From: Undaria pinnatifida
Taxonomy: Eukaryota > Sar > Phaeophyceae > Laminariales > Alariaceae
Assembly (NCBI GenBank): GCA_012845835.1
Contig: JABAKD010000012.1
Coordinates: 13,454,195-13,518,194 of the forward strand
DNA: 64,000 nt
Reading direction: 5' to 3'
The notes under the pieces were generated by a model. It ran no database searches and had not been told where the DNA came from. It saw nothing but the letters and a program-made list of their open reading frames with translations. This document shows, piece by piece, positions 1 to 25,800 of this stretch (position 1 is its first letter; each line of letters opens with the position of its first letter). A program made the translations under genes and the position numbers.

Positions 1-197
1 GATATCATAGGATTTCATAGCCTCCGAATGAGGCCCCATGTAGGCGTGGTAGGTGGTGTATACTTGTTGGCTAATAATAGATGGCAGAGGCTGGGCAAGT
101 ACCGTGAGAGCTGAGGACTTGGCGACTGGGCCCGGGTCATGTCGAAAAACGTGCACAACCAGCAAAATAAAAAAAATCTACAACACGAAAAAAAGTA

Positions 198-269
198 TGA
201 ACCCAGGGAGATTCGAACTCCCAATCTTCAGGACTGGAATCTGACGCGTTGCCATTGCGCCATGGGTCC
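198..269 (-). tRNA. tRNA-Trp (anticodon CCA)
   Basis: Read on the minus strand this is a 72-nt cloverleaf. The acceptor stem GGACCCA/TGGGTTC has one G-T pair. The D arm carries the A box TGGCGCAATGG, the anticodon loop is TTCCAGT (CCA), and the T arm GGGAG-TTCGAAT-CTCCC is perfect and contains the B box GTTCGAATC. The anticodon stem has one mismatch at its loop end (A-C). A run of seven T follows a few bases after the 3' end, as expected for pol III termination. No intron is present. The sequence closely resembles nuclear tRNA-Trp of plants and algae. Confidence 0.93.
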
Positions 270-1689
270 GTTGGGATAATTTACGAAATGTGCATTCATA
301 TACTAGTCTTGTTATTTTCACACCAAAAGGCTGCCATACTTGTACGTATACACCCACCAGCTGCACGGAGAGCGTGTCATACCCGCTGCACAAGGAGCTC
401 AGCCGCACCACCCAGTGCCCAGTAACACCAGTTAGTTACTGGTGTCGTATGCATAAAAATCAAGCATCTTGCACGATGAGTGTCGAGCCCCTTGAGACGT
501 AAACTTTTTTTTCCCCTGGCATAAAATAGACCAGATAGACAGATTCAGCCACATAATAAAGCAACGACATTTACCTATTCTATACATGGTACCGGCACGA
601 GCCACCAGCCCACCCCCGGCCACCACCCCTGCTACGATTTTCTTCGACAATTTTCTCTAAAACAAAGGGGGGGTAAACAACGAAAATGACGGCTTCTGAA
701 AGAGCTCGTCGACATGCACTATTTCCGTGTATAGGACACATCACTGCTTGGCGTTTAAGCTCTCTCATTCGTCGCGGAGAAAATCAGCTTGGAACTGTGT
801 CCCATTCAGTAGGACCTAACGCGTGCACTCGTGCGTGTTGTATTCATACATACGTTATTGCCCTATCATACATCATACCTCTATTGGTAAGAATGCGAGA
901 TAGATGCTGCCGCTGCCCCTCTTGAAAGAGGGTCAGAGGGTCGCCTGTGGGGCCCCTACTGTCAGCCGAGATCATTCAGAGCGAGGCAAGCTGCTGCGCT
1001 GTTACCATGCCCCCACGCGTATGTATCTGTGCATCACACAGGGATCCAAGCATCCGATAAAATCGCCAGACAACCGAACAACGGTCGCCGCAGCAGTAGT
1101 TCAGCAGTATACTTCAGTATAAGCCGCAGCTCGGTGGTAGCAGTAGTAGTGCTACCTTAGGCGTGGCGTACAGCTGGGGCGCATTCAGTGTTTGTGTTCT
1201 GGGCATAGCGTATTCTGAGGAAGAGCGTCCCCCGTCATTTGGGCATAACGTGTTCTTTGATGGCGGGGTGTTCTCTTAAACAGTTCATGCTTTTTATACG
1301 CGTACTCTTAAATTAATGATATGATAGATTACACTCACAACAACAGCAAGCAGTGGCCGAGTGGTGTGTGTGTGTTCGGGTGTTGGAAGTTGAAATCGTA
1401 AAAAAAGAAAATGCTACGTAGGAGTTATGCCTGAACTACACAATCAACATTGAAAAAACGAGGCCGCACACAAAAAAATGTTCGGACTCACACCAGACGC
1501 GTGCTTCGATAGAGGCGCACCACATTATTTCTTAGATTTCTCGCTTTAGGAAATTAAGGCATGTCTTAACCCGAAAACAGATTTCAGGAGAAAACTAAAC
1601 TGCTGACCGGATGAAAAATACCATACATGGGGACAGGTAAACAACGAGATTCGTGCAAAAAAAATGGTCGATTTTTCGACGATTTTGCC

Positions 1690-1790
1690 CAGGTTAAGGA
1701 ACCCCGTCATTCAGAAAAAAAATAGCCAAAAAAAGGTATACCTCTACCGTAGCACGCGTCATTAATAATAGCAGTTTCAGCGTGAATGAC
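1690..1790 (+). repeat. Dispersed repeat, GGTTAAGGA-CCCCGTCATTC family
   Basis: It carries AGGTTAAGGAACCCCGTCAT followed by a run of A, then 'gccaaaaaaaggtatacctctaccg'-like sequence. The same order of motifs recurs near 36205, 44515, 52023 and 52257. Confidence 0.65.
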
Positions 1791-2249
1791 CATCGAATGA
1801 AAGACGGCGGATTCAGAGGGAATGGTCATCGGAAAGATGCAAAATACACCGATTCGTTTTCCGAGACCCACGTTAAAAAAGGGTGCAAAGGCATAACGGA
1901 TAGGAAGTCCCTCGAGCCCCAGGGCATGTATCCCACCAAAGACCTCGAGTGAAGGAAGGCCTCGTGCTACACATCGATGCTTTGTCATTCCCTCGCCCTT
2001 TCGCCCGATAGGCCAGAATTAAATGCGCCTCAAGACGACATTTCGCCGGCATGCCGTGACTGCTTGATACTTAACGCTATTTATTATTGTTGTGGTAAGA
2101 TTTTTGTCGTAACAACCCTGTGGGGACTCTTGTCGCAACGCGGTGGCACTCGCAACAGTCTGCTCCTCGTGGCGACGCTCTTGTAATGGAACTCTTCGTC
2201 TGATAGCGACACATTTCTAAAAAAAACAGACAGACGCTATACATACCTA

Positions 2250-2395
2250 CAATGGGACCCGAAGGGTGCGCCAGCTAGCGTTGGGCTGCGAAAGCAACTG
2301 AGTTAAATCGACACACGACGCGTATGAAAATACGTGGAAGTGTGGTGAGCTAAAGCTTTATTTTTCCCCATCCGCCGGAGGATAAAAAAAAAAAA
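2250..2395 (-). repeat. Dispersed repeat, inverted relative to copies at 9420 and 55850
   Basis: The segment ending CCCCATCCGCCGGAGGAT plus a run of A is the exact reverse complement of 9420-9490 over about 60 bases. The preceding part (CCAGCTAGCG..., CGACACACG) matches the reverse complement of 55990-56060. The run of A at one end suggests a retroposed or miniature element. Confidence 0.65.
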
Positions 2396-3323
2396 AAGCA
2401 GACCGACATGCGGAAGCGGCGAAGCAACAAATCACTAACGATGAGAGCAAAGCCTATAAGGAAACCCATCCGTTCGACCGCGGCAAGTCGTGCCGGATAA
2501 TGCCGGTGCTTGTTTGATGGCAGGGCTGGCGGACTGCCTGGCCGTGCGGTCTAGGTTCGCCGGATCATCTACCTCAAAAATGTCGCCGAAAGTGTTGCAA
2601 AATAAGGTGTTCGTATCCCCATTAAGGCTTGTAGATTGCATCCGACAACATGTTTGGGGGTAAACCGATCGGGGAATCCGCCTCCTTTCTCGAAGTGGTA
2701 TACGCCGAGTATTCCAGAAAAAAACGCAAACGTGAGGCACGGAGAAGGTTTGCGCAAATGGCAACGCTCCCACTTGCCGGACACAAAATTGACCCTCCAC
2801 TCACAAGAAAGAGTGGACGAAAGACAGAGTGGTGGCAAGAGGCTCATCTTCTCACCGATACTTCGAGCGCTGCCTGGTGGCTCAGGCGGATATTCAAGGG
2901 AACATGTCAAAAACCGTACACCTGACAATCATTCGCAGTCGGGAAAAGGTATGCCCACACTCCCGGGCAGGTTCTCCACCATAACAGGGAAAAAAACATG
3001 TTTAATTAGTTAATGGTAGCGTCAGGAGAAATGATGTTCCCACCCCCGTGCAGCCTCTCCCCCAAAATAGGAAAAACTATGCTACAAATAACAAGTACAG
3101 CGGCAGTGCGATGAGCCCAGCAACCGTACGCGCCGTAGCAGCAGCGGTATCAGCAGCATAAGTAGAACCCGCAGCAGCCAGCACCATCACCACCACCACA
3201 TACCACCAACAACACCACCAGTAGTACGGAGCAGAACATAAGCAATAACGGGGGTAGTAGCAGTGACAAAGCAGCAGCCGTAGCAGCAGTATCAACAGAA
3301 CCAGCTCCTCTGCTATGTATATC

Positions 3324-16542
<13,219 letters not shown>

Positions 16543-16816
16543 GCTCCTAACGAGGAGCAGGAACACAAGATGCTCGCCCTCAGGTGCAACCTCTGGCTGC
16601 AGCACGCCACACGCTTGCTTGCTGCTTGCCCCCCGGATCCGCTGTCGTAACAAAAGGTTTACACTTATTCGAAGGCGGTAGCAAAAAGGGTCCGAGGGGT
16701 GGATATAGCTGGAGTTCTCGTTGCGTCATCTTGTTCTCATAGCCAGAAGGGGCCAGTTCCTACCTGAGCCTGCCTCAAAAGGATCCCTATTAATAGACGA
16801 TAGCGTGGCTGACATC
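16543..16816. promoter_or_regulatory. Divergent promoter region between splicing-factor and sulfotransferase genes
   Basis: Only 274 bases separate the two start codons, which face away from each other, so core promoters and 5' leaders of both genes must lie here unless untranslated exons exist. No clear consensus TATA box is seen; GTGGATATAGCTGG near 16700 is the closest. No repeat interrupts this interval, unlike its surroundings. Confidence 0.6.
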
Positions 16817-19800
16817 ATGCCTGGTGTTTCCCCGACAAGGGGCAGTGCTAGGAGCGGGAATGTTCGACTGCGCTCAAGCAATTTCTCTTTGTGCCGCATC
16901 CTGTGCTACTCGGCCCTTCTCATGACATTGGGATGGGCCATATTCTCGATCAGCTCCAAGCCCCATGGTAGCTCGAGGGTAAGCCCTGCAGCTTTCGTAT
17001 CGAGAGACAGCGAGGCAGAGCCTAGCAAGGACGATACTGGCTTGCTCCCAGCCTCATCAGATCCGGAGGGATGCCAGACCGTGGTGTTCTTTCACATCCC
17101 TAAAACAGGCGGAGAATCTCTCAACAACTTGTGGCAGGTTACGAGGGGAGGCGGGAGACGGCTGTTTGGGTGGGCCGGGTATCGGCTGATGGGGCTGCGG
17201 AGAAGCAATCTCTCTCCCATAAAGCAAGAGGAGTATCTGAGGCAAATGTGAGTTGGGTCCAGATTGTAGTAAGTCTGCTTGGAAACTCAAGCTACCGTTT
17301 GCTTGTTATGCGCACGCACACCTGTGCAGATCGAGTGCTTCGACCCAGCACGTGATCAGGAAACCTTGCAGAGATGCCTTTTCGATGGTAATCCACAACC
17401 CTCTGAGGCCTCGCACCAGGTGCGGAAGAAGGCTCCGTAACTCAAAACCCCATGATATGTGCCGTGGGCCTTGGGCTATAAGCCCTCCAGCCCTCCCGTG
17501 TCTGTCCTCGTCTATTACGAATTACGAAGGTCCGGGTTCACCCCTCCAGACCTGCGCCCATAATTTTTGGGACTGGGGGTCGCCGCACGTCCCAGTTCGG
17601 TCGTTGCTGTTGATAGTGTGGCTGTTTAGTTATACGTGGTGCTATAATACGCCGTTTGAGATTTTTGTTGCAACACATTTTTTGATTTCATGAAAAAACA
17701 GAGCTTATTCGGCCATTTCTTATACAGTCGGATGTGTCAGTCGAAAACGGCCTTTTTCGACTGAAGCCTACGGCCAGTTCTTATACAGTCGGATTTGTCA
17801 GTCGAAAACGGCCTTTTCGACTGAAGCCCAACTCGAGCTTTCGTACACGGTCGGAAAAGTTTTACACGTGTTTTTTGAACCGATCGCATCGTTCATCCCA
17901 CCACCAAACACACCCACACGGCCACACGGCCACGCACCCATACCAGGTACCACACTGCAGTATCATACAAGGCGCTGACGCTGGCGTGGCTATCACTGCT
18001 TTTGCTTCTCGCAGCAAGTCGGCGTGGCGCATTCCTAGTTCTGCTCGCCAGCAGTGTGTATCACACGACGGCAGCAGCGCGTGGTATCGATCCCATGCTG
18101 CCAACAACGGCTGGGCCTGCTGTAGCTTTGGCGGCTCTCGGCTGAGTGCAACTTCACGAACGTAGCTTTGGCGGCTTTCGGCTAAGCCCAAAGCCACCAA
18201 CTCGCCGGGACGAGGGTTCGTCGAGCCGTTGCTCGCGGAGAAAGCGCGAAGCACAGAGCTGCCAGCCGATTTCGACTGCTGTACAGCAGTACTCCCTCAC
18301 ATCAACGGCCTCTAGGAAGCGCACAAAAACTATGAAATCGACTCGACTGACGATAAGAAGGACCAGAAGATTCCAGCCGAAAAAAAGTCCAATCGAAAAG
18401 GGCCGTTTTCGACTGGCGGAATCCGACTGTAGAAGAAATGGCCTAAATCGGGCTTTCTTATACAGTCGGAAAGGAGCTTTTTCGACTCAACTTTTTTCGA
18501 CCGAGTTTTCCGACTGGGGGATCCAGTCGAAAAACTCAGTCAAAAAAGTTTTACCCGTGTTTTTTTAACCCATCGCATCGCTCATCCCACCACAAAACAC
18601 ACCCACACACCCATACCAGGTACCGCACAGCAGTGTCATACAACAGCGCCGACGCTGGCTTGGCTATCACTGCTGTTGCTTCTCGCCGCAGCGTGGCGCA
18701 TCCCTAGCAGCGCGCGGTATCGATGCCATTTTGCCAACAACGGCTACGCCTGCTGTAGCTTTGACGGCTCTCGGCTGAGTGCAACGCCACAAACTTAGTC
18801 AACATCACCACCAACCCGCTTGGACGAGGATTCGTCGCGCGCGAAGCATGCGTTGCTCGCGGGAACGCGCGAAGCACAGAGCTGCTAACCGATTTTCGAC
18901 TGCCATACAGCTGTACAGCAGTACTCCCTCACACAGCCTCTAGGAAGAGCACGCAAACTATAAAATCGACTCGACTGACGATAAGAAGAAGGACCAAACG
19001 AATCCAGCCGAAAAAAAGTCCAGTCGAAAAGGGTCGTTCGACTGGCTGAATCCCACTGTGTTAGAAATGGCCTCAAGTTTCTTCTTGGAAATTTCAGGAA
19101 AATTGCCCGGGTGCGGGCATAAACTGTCTTGTACAAGGTACCAGTTATATGGACCTACTGCTGTAGTACAAGCAGTGCATATGGTGCTCGCAGTTGTATT
19201 GCTTGTACAAGTTTCCCCTTTGGACGTGGGGTGACGCAAGTGTCGTGGTTTTCAACTATTGAAGTCAATGTTTAGTGGAAGCAGAGTAGAATAATGCATG
19301 GAGTTGGGTTGGTATAGAATATGTGAATGGCTGGGGTTTATCATAAATGAAGGCAGAGGGACGACCCTGAGAATGTAATGTTTATGGCAATGCTGTATAA
19401 TTGTATTGGAGCAGTAAGTTCGATGTAGCCGACATAAGCGTTTGGGTGTGACTTAATATTGAGGTAGTCTTCCAGGTTGTGGTAAGTGCGTGGGGCGCTC
19501 CCAAGGATGTGGATTGGTTCGTTCCCGAACCCGTTGGATATGTGCATGATGTATCGTTGAGAGTTTTGTGCAATGTGCTAAACGATTTCGCTTCGAACTT
19601 GGGGGTGAAGCTCTGGGTTTCCAAACACTCGTCGTGCAATAGTTCTTAAAAGGCAGGCGCCGTTCCAGCCGTTATCGGGAGGATGGCGCCGTGAAGGTGG
19701 CAGTTTTGCTGAAATGACAGCGTATGGAAGGAGCGGTGGTCGATAGAAGAGCGGACTGAATTGGGGCAATCCGAGTCCTGTAGCTGCGGTTATGAACAGC

Positions 19801-22800
19801 TCGAAGACGCAATTAGCCACGTGAGGTACACCGTTAATTAAACGTTCAGGGCGCACTAGACACATGATGTTGGCACTGCACGTAGTTCGGCTTAATGCGA
19901 CGTATAGGTGACCTTGGCAGAAGACGTCATCTCGAAGGTCGAGATCGAATCAGACAAAATCTGACCTTGGCTTTTGTTGACGGTAACTACGTAGCAAACG
20001 TCTCATTCGGGGAAATTTTCTGCGATGGAATGTGATTCCTTTCGACCCGACTTTAACTTCGAAAAGGATTCGTGGTATTTTGATGAGGGAGAACTCTGGA
20101 GCTATGACCTCAACGTCAACAATGCGTGGGGATACGGCTTGCGCAACGCCTTTTTTACCGTTATCGATGCCGGTGTCAAAGTTGCCTTTATGGGCGACGA
20201 TACTAATGGCATCTAGCTGTCTTTTTTTTTCAGTCAGCAGGAGATGCGTGGAAAAGACGCCGGGAGGCGTTTACCTGTGGGTGCGTTACTGACGGCGCTG
20301 TTAAGGGCGCTATAAGTTGTAATTCGTTTTTGGCACTGCGACGACCCAATGAAGGAGAGTTTGTTTTCTTCTTGGCGCGAATAGATATCACACGCCCACT
20401 CTTGGGTAGCGACAGACAAAAGTTTGAAAACTTTCTCGCACAAAAGGCGTTGCCGCGCATAAAAAAATATCTCAACATGTTTGTTACTTGTGACTTGAAG
20501 TGTTCGTGATTTCTTTAACAGAATCTCTTTGCTGCTGCCAGGACTCCAGCCGGATTCTCCGTTGAAAGAAAGTAAGCTGTGTTGAAGTGATTCGTAAGCA
20601 GGGCCCCACAGTGGGACAAACCGAGGGCGGCGGCATAGGTTGTCCGGTCCGGCACGGGGAAAAGTGTACACAAATCTTTGTGCACGCGTTTCGGGGTCGT
20701 CTTTGAAAATGAGCGCGGCGATTTCTTTGCCTGTTGGAGGTGGGGCGTCGCCGATAAGCGAACCGTGTGTTTGCCTAGTAACTTGCGCAAACTCGATGCC
20801 AACGTTATCTGCGGACACGTCGTTGTTGTTCAGATCTAGTAATATGGATTTGTATTGCCTTATCCATGAGTTGTGGGTTGTGAGTGAAGCTGACAAAGTT
20901 GCGATGGTGTCCATGTTGAAACCGTTCATAGATCGGGCCTGCTGCATCATCTCGGCATCGTAAATGTACATGCGAACCTCGTTTACAACAGGCTTACGCT
21001 CGTCGTACTGTCCACGGAAGGCATCCATGATACGGTGGTAAGCTCGGCCATGAAGCTGCAACATGCTAGGGTAGGCGGGCTGTGTCCACGTGGGGTCGGT
21101 GCAGCTCCGAGCATAGTTGAACTGAAAAAGCCGTTGTATTTACGATGATTACGTAAAAAATGTCTTTCAGTAAATATGAGTCCAATGCCAGGGGGTAAGT
21201 CTTGTAAAGGCTCAACAGCGTAGTCGCCATTAGAGCAACAATTGGTTGTCTCCTCTTTCCATTTCCACGCTTCGCAATGCCAGCACTGCTTGTTGCGCTC
21301 GTGAAGCAAGACGGTAGACGAAAAAATATACGTAAATGGCCAAGAGGCCGTCAAATCCCGAAAAGGAACCACGCTTGAGCGTTGAGGGACATTATTAGCC
21401 ATCATTGAAGGAAGTTGTTTTGTATTAGAAAGAAGTCTGTTGAAATATGATATTCAACTCTGTGCAGTACCTCCGGCACACACCGAAGGCGAATAAGAAA
21501 TCTCGGTGAAGTCTTGGACGCGGAAATAGCAACGACCTACTCAGAGAGCAGGTGCAGCGGCAGATGTAAAACCTCTATGACACACGCCAAGACGAATAAA
21601 AAGAACAGATCGGTGAAGTCCGAGACGCGCAAATAACTGCGACCTACTCTCAGAGAGCAGGTGCAGCGACAGAACCAAATATCCGCGGCACACGCCAAAG
21701 AGGGTACGTTGGGAATCTTTGCACAGGCAAAGAGTCAACTTATTTATGGTGCAGGTAACCGCAAAGTCACGAGGACACGCCGAAAACCGATACAACGACA
21801 ACAACACCCGTAGAAGTTCAGTCGGAATCGGCGTCGAAGAGGGCGCTGAGGTCCACTACCGCACGCGTGTTGTCCAGCTTGTCCTGCTGGGCCTTGGCCA
21901 ATTTGGCGACCGCCTGGAAGCCTGGAAGATACGGTCTTGATTGGCGTGAACGCTCGCCAGGTAGATTTTGCGCCCGTTCACCGCGCACTTCAAGTGCATC
22001 GTTTTCGCGTCATTCGTGGTGATCACGTCCTTTTTGGTGATTACGTTGTCCGGCGGGGTGTGCATCCAGTCGTAGCACTTTCCCCTGATCTGCATTAAAT
22101 TGGTGCGTGTTGACAGCAACCTTCTGATCAGTATCCATGTTGTTGACTAGTAACCTGACGTTTAATACCTTAGCTAGTAGCAATTTGCTGGCAGTAGTTA
22201 TTTTCTTGGTAACTAATGAGCATTAACACAACTGCAACGAACACCCTTCCGTAAAACCTGCTGCAGTTGTGTGGCAGAAGACTGATCCAATATCCTTCCG
22301 TAAATCAGTAACCTACTGTACTACTGCAGTATGCAGCAGGCGGATGCAGCTGTATACATGCTACTGGATCAGCCAGTATATTACACTGCTCACTGCTTAC
22401 ACTAAATATATACTTCGAAGCTACTGCCGATCGTAGATAAAAGTATTGGATCAGTAGATTACTACTGCAATATTCTACTGGTTCAGTAGATAAAATGCTG
22501 TCAGTATACATACTACTGCGAATCTGCTCAAGCTTCTGAAGCTAGATATGCCGTATCAATCGATAACCATAGTAGGTTAGTAGAAATACTGCCTGGAGTA
22601 GGCTAGTATAAATGCTGCCCGTAGTAGATGAATACTCCGCAGTATAAATGCTGCCCATAGATTACTACTGTACTGCTGGGCATGTGTTGCTATCATCCCA
22701 CACATCTATTGATCTATCCTCGCCGGAAGCAGTAGTAGCAACTATTCTATATCAAAGGTAGGCAGTGGGAGAAAACTCACGTCCTTCTCCGCGGCGACGA

Positions 22801-25800
22801 CTGCTACTGCAGAGACGGTGCTGTCGACCTTGGTGTCCCGGAGGCATTTCCAGGTGTGGGAGATAATCTACTCTGCACAAACACAAATTGACCAGCGCAC
22901 AGAGTGTTGCAGGACGCACAGCAGCAGCAAAGCAAGTGTCGCGGTGTGTACAATCAGCACCAGAAGAAATAATCGATGTACTTGGATGTTATTTTAGTTA
23001 CAAAGAGTATTACTTAACTAAGTTACAATATTCCATATGTTTGAAACAAAATGCAAATTGAAAGATATTGTAGCTGTCGCTAAAACGAGCGACAGCTGAT
23101 AGATGTAACTGTCGTCAGACGTGTGGTCCGCCACCACAGCACTCATTTTTCTAGTGACCTAGTCTAAATTCAAGTTAAAGCGTACAAACACACGAACTTT
23201 TTTTTTCGAGTAGGGCGCTATTACGGGGGGACCGCAGGTGTTTTTTTTTCTTTTTCGTGTGGTCCGCCACCACAGCACTCATCTTTCTAGTGACCCAGTC
23301 TAAATTCAAGTTAAAGCGTACAAACACACAAACACACGAACTTTTTTTCTCGAGTAGAGCGCTATTACGGGGGGACCGCAGGTGGGAATTAGAAACTCGC
23401 TTCGCTCGAATTAAATTCGATAATTTTTTTTTGAAAAGTTCCTCGTTAATCTGGGCCCTTGTGATGCTCGTGATCATATACCACGATTTCCATGAACATA
23501 TACCTGGTACACCCTATACAAAAGATTTATCCGAAAAGGTTGCTTATATCTCTGATATTTCTGGACAGAGTGGTATAGAACAGATTGATAGATACCCTGG
23601 TACACAACATCAACACATGAAAATCGAGACATAAATATAAGCACCCTTTTTATATTAAAGTTCACCGATAAAAATGCTTACATTTCTGGACATGGTGGTA
23701 TAGAACATATAGATGGACACACAACAGCAAGGCATGAAAATCGAGGCAATAAAACAACAACAATCAACATCAACCGCCGCGTCATGCAAAAGAGCAGCAA
23801 CAGAGCAGCAGCAATGGCGTAAATGCAGCAGCAGTATCATAGCGCCAAACGGGGAATATTCGGGGGTCAGACTTTTAGTGCGTTACATTGCAGCAGCATT
23901 GTGCAGAGAACAGATTGATAGATTCCTGAAACCACACAAAATGAAAAAAAAGACAGAAACCAAGTCAACAGAGAAAACGGATGAAGAACACCCGGCGTCA
24001 AAAATAATGGTGATAAAACAGACACAACACAGGGAAATGCATGACACAGGCGCAACAGCAGCAGCAGCAAGCACTCAGCGCGCAAAACGCAAACAGAGAC
24101 ACAACCGCGCACTCACCGCCGGGGCCAGTCTTCAAGCGAAAGGCACACAGCAGCAGTAGCAGCAGTATCACAGCGCAAATGCAGCACACACCAATGTGCC
24201 CATAAATATGAGCACCCTGTATTTATATTTACCGAAACGATTGCTTATATTTCTGGACAGAGTGAAAGCAAGATTGATAGATACACAACAGGAAGACATT
24301 AAAATCGAGGCAACCAAAAAACAGCAATCAACACCAACAGGAGCGTCATGCAACAGAGCAGCAGCACTGGCAGTAGCTGCAGTATCATAGCGCCAAGCCG
24401 GGATTGTCCGGGGGTTAAAATTTAGTGCGGTCACATTGCGGCAGCATGGCAACAGCAGTGTGCAGAGAACAGATTGATACCCGGTAGACACCTCGAGCTG
24501 GATACCTGGTACTTGGTACCCCCCAAAAAAACATGAAAAAAAACAGAAACCTAGTTAACAAAAAAAACGGACACGAAACACGCGGCGTAAAAAATACAGG
24601 TGACAAAACAGACTCAACACACGGAGATATATGCATGACACGGGCGCAACGGCAGCAGCAGCAAGCACTCAGCGCGAAAAACGAAAACAGAGACATCTGC
24701 ACGCACCGCCGGGGCCAGTCTGCAGCGAAAGACAGACAGTGGCAACAACATCATAGCGCCAAACCGGGATTGTTCGGGGGCTCTAATTTACTGCGGTCAC
24801 ATTGCAGCAGCAGTGTGCAGAAACAGATTGATGTGGTACCACACAAGAAAAAAAATGAAAACCAAACCAACCAGAAAAAACGTATACAAAGCACGCGGCG
24901 TCAAAAACTGGTGATAAAACAGACAAAACAAACGGAGATGCACGACACTGGCGCAACAACCAACAGCAGCAGCAGCAGCAGCAAACACTGAGCGCGCAAA
25001 ACGCAAGCAGGGATACAACTGCGCACTCACCGCCGGGGTCACTCGACACACGGAGATGCATGACACCACGGCCAGTCTGCAACGAAAGGCAGACGGTGTT
25101 GGCCTTGATGGCCCTGAGGCAGAAGACGCTGTTCTTGTCGCCGGGTAGAATCACCCCTCCTCCACCCCCCCACACACACCAGAAGAGCAGCTCCCGAATA
25201 TCTGCAGCCTGCCGCTTCAATTGTTGATCTTAGTCACCTTGTCAAGATGCTGGTCATAGCACCAGCAGCAGCACCAGCAGCAGGAGAGGAAGCACCGCCA
25301 GCAGCACCACTGCCACCCTTGTTGCTGCTCTTGCGCGTGTTCATTATCCCAGAGGAGAGCAGAGAGAGGGTGTCTCGCAGATGGACCGATGGTTGAAGGA
25401 TGTGAGTGCTGTGTGGTGCTGGTGATGCGTTGGTTGTCAAGCGGCTGACATCTACATACATGAAGAGCAACGGATGGCTACGTACGACAGATTTTCAACG
25501 TAGTCACCACCACCAGCATTGAAATTACAAAACATAGCTGACGTTTTGACGTTCTGGGGCAGCCGTTCGAATGGTCCAGCAGCTGTGGAAGCTGTTCGAA
25601 GGGTCCAGCAGCTGTGGAAGCTGTTCGAAGGGTCCAGCAGCAGGTGCAGCGTTGGAAGTCTGTACAGCCCAAATGTCCAAAAACGAAAGTTTAACGACCG
25701 ACCGCGACCGAGATAAGGGTAATTATGTTTGTAAATACACGCCAACTGGTTGATGCTCTACGCATCATGCACCTTTCCTGGTACCAGTATTGAAGAACAC

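Larger units (their letters stand above)
270..3323. other. Intergenic, no supported gene
   Basis: No convincing gene was found between the tRNA and the end of the splicing-factor gene. The stretch holds one copy of the GGTTAAGGA-CCCCGTCATTC repeat (about 1690-1790) and one copy of the CCGGCGGATGGGG repeat (about 2250-2395). A segment at about 2420-2930 is poor in stops on both strands (reading frames of 91-125 codons in opposing directions) with no recognisable protein. It may be old transposon coding sequence. Confidence 0.6.
19260..22140 (-). mobile_element. Decayed Helitron with OTU-like segment
   Basis: On the minus strand, in order: a small ORF (22138-21818), a tandem-repeat leader (21700-21460), a Helitron-type N-terminal region (21405-20234), a collapsed region where the rolling-circle Rep catalytic part and helicase Walker A should be (20233-20110), the helicase C-terminal motifs (about 20080-19860), and an OTU-like protease segment (about 19700-19341). 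Multiple frameshifts and stops show it is dead. Termini (5' TC, 3' hairpin/CTRR) were not resolved. It sits in intron 1 of the sulfotransferase gene, opposite orientation. Confidence 0.82.

Noticed and set aside
2435-3013. Overlapping 91-125-codon ORFs on both strands
   Set aside because: No domain, no codon bias between strands and no splice context; kept only as a stop-poor region.
17328-17385. Extra sulfotransferase exon reading IECFDPARDQETLQRCLFDG
   Set aside because: It has a good acceptor and a plausible donor and looks protein-like, but its phases fit neither exon 1 (ends in phase 2) nor exon 2. A direct exon 1-2 join agrees in phase.
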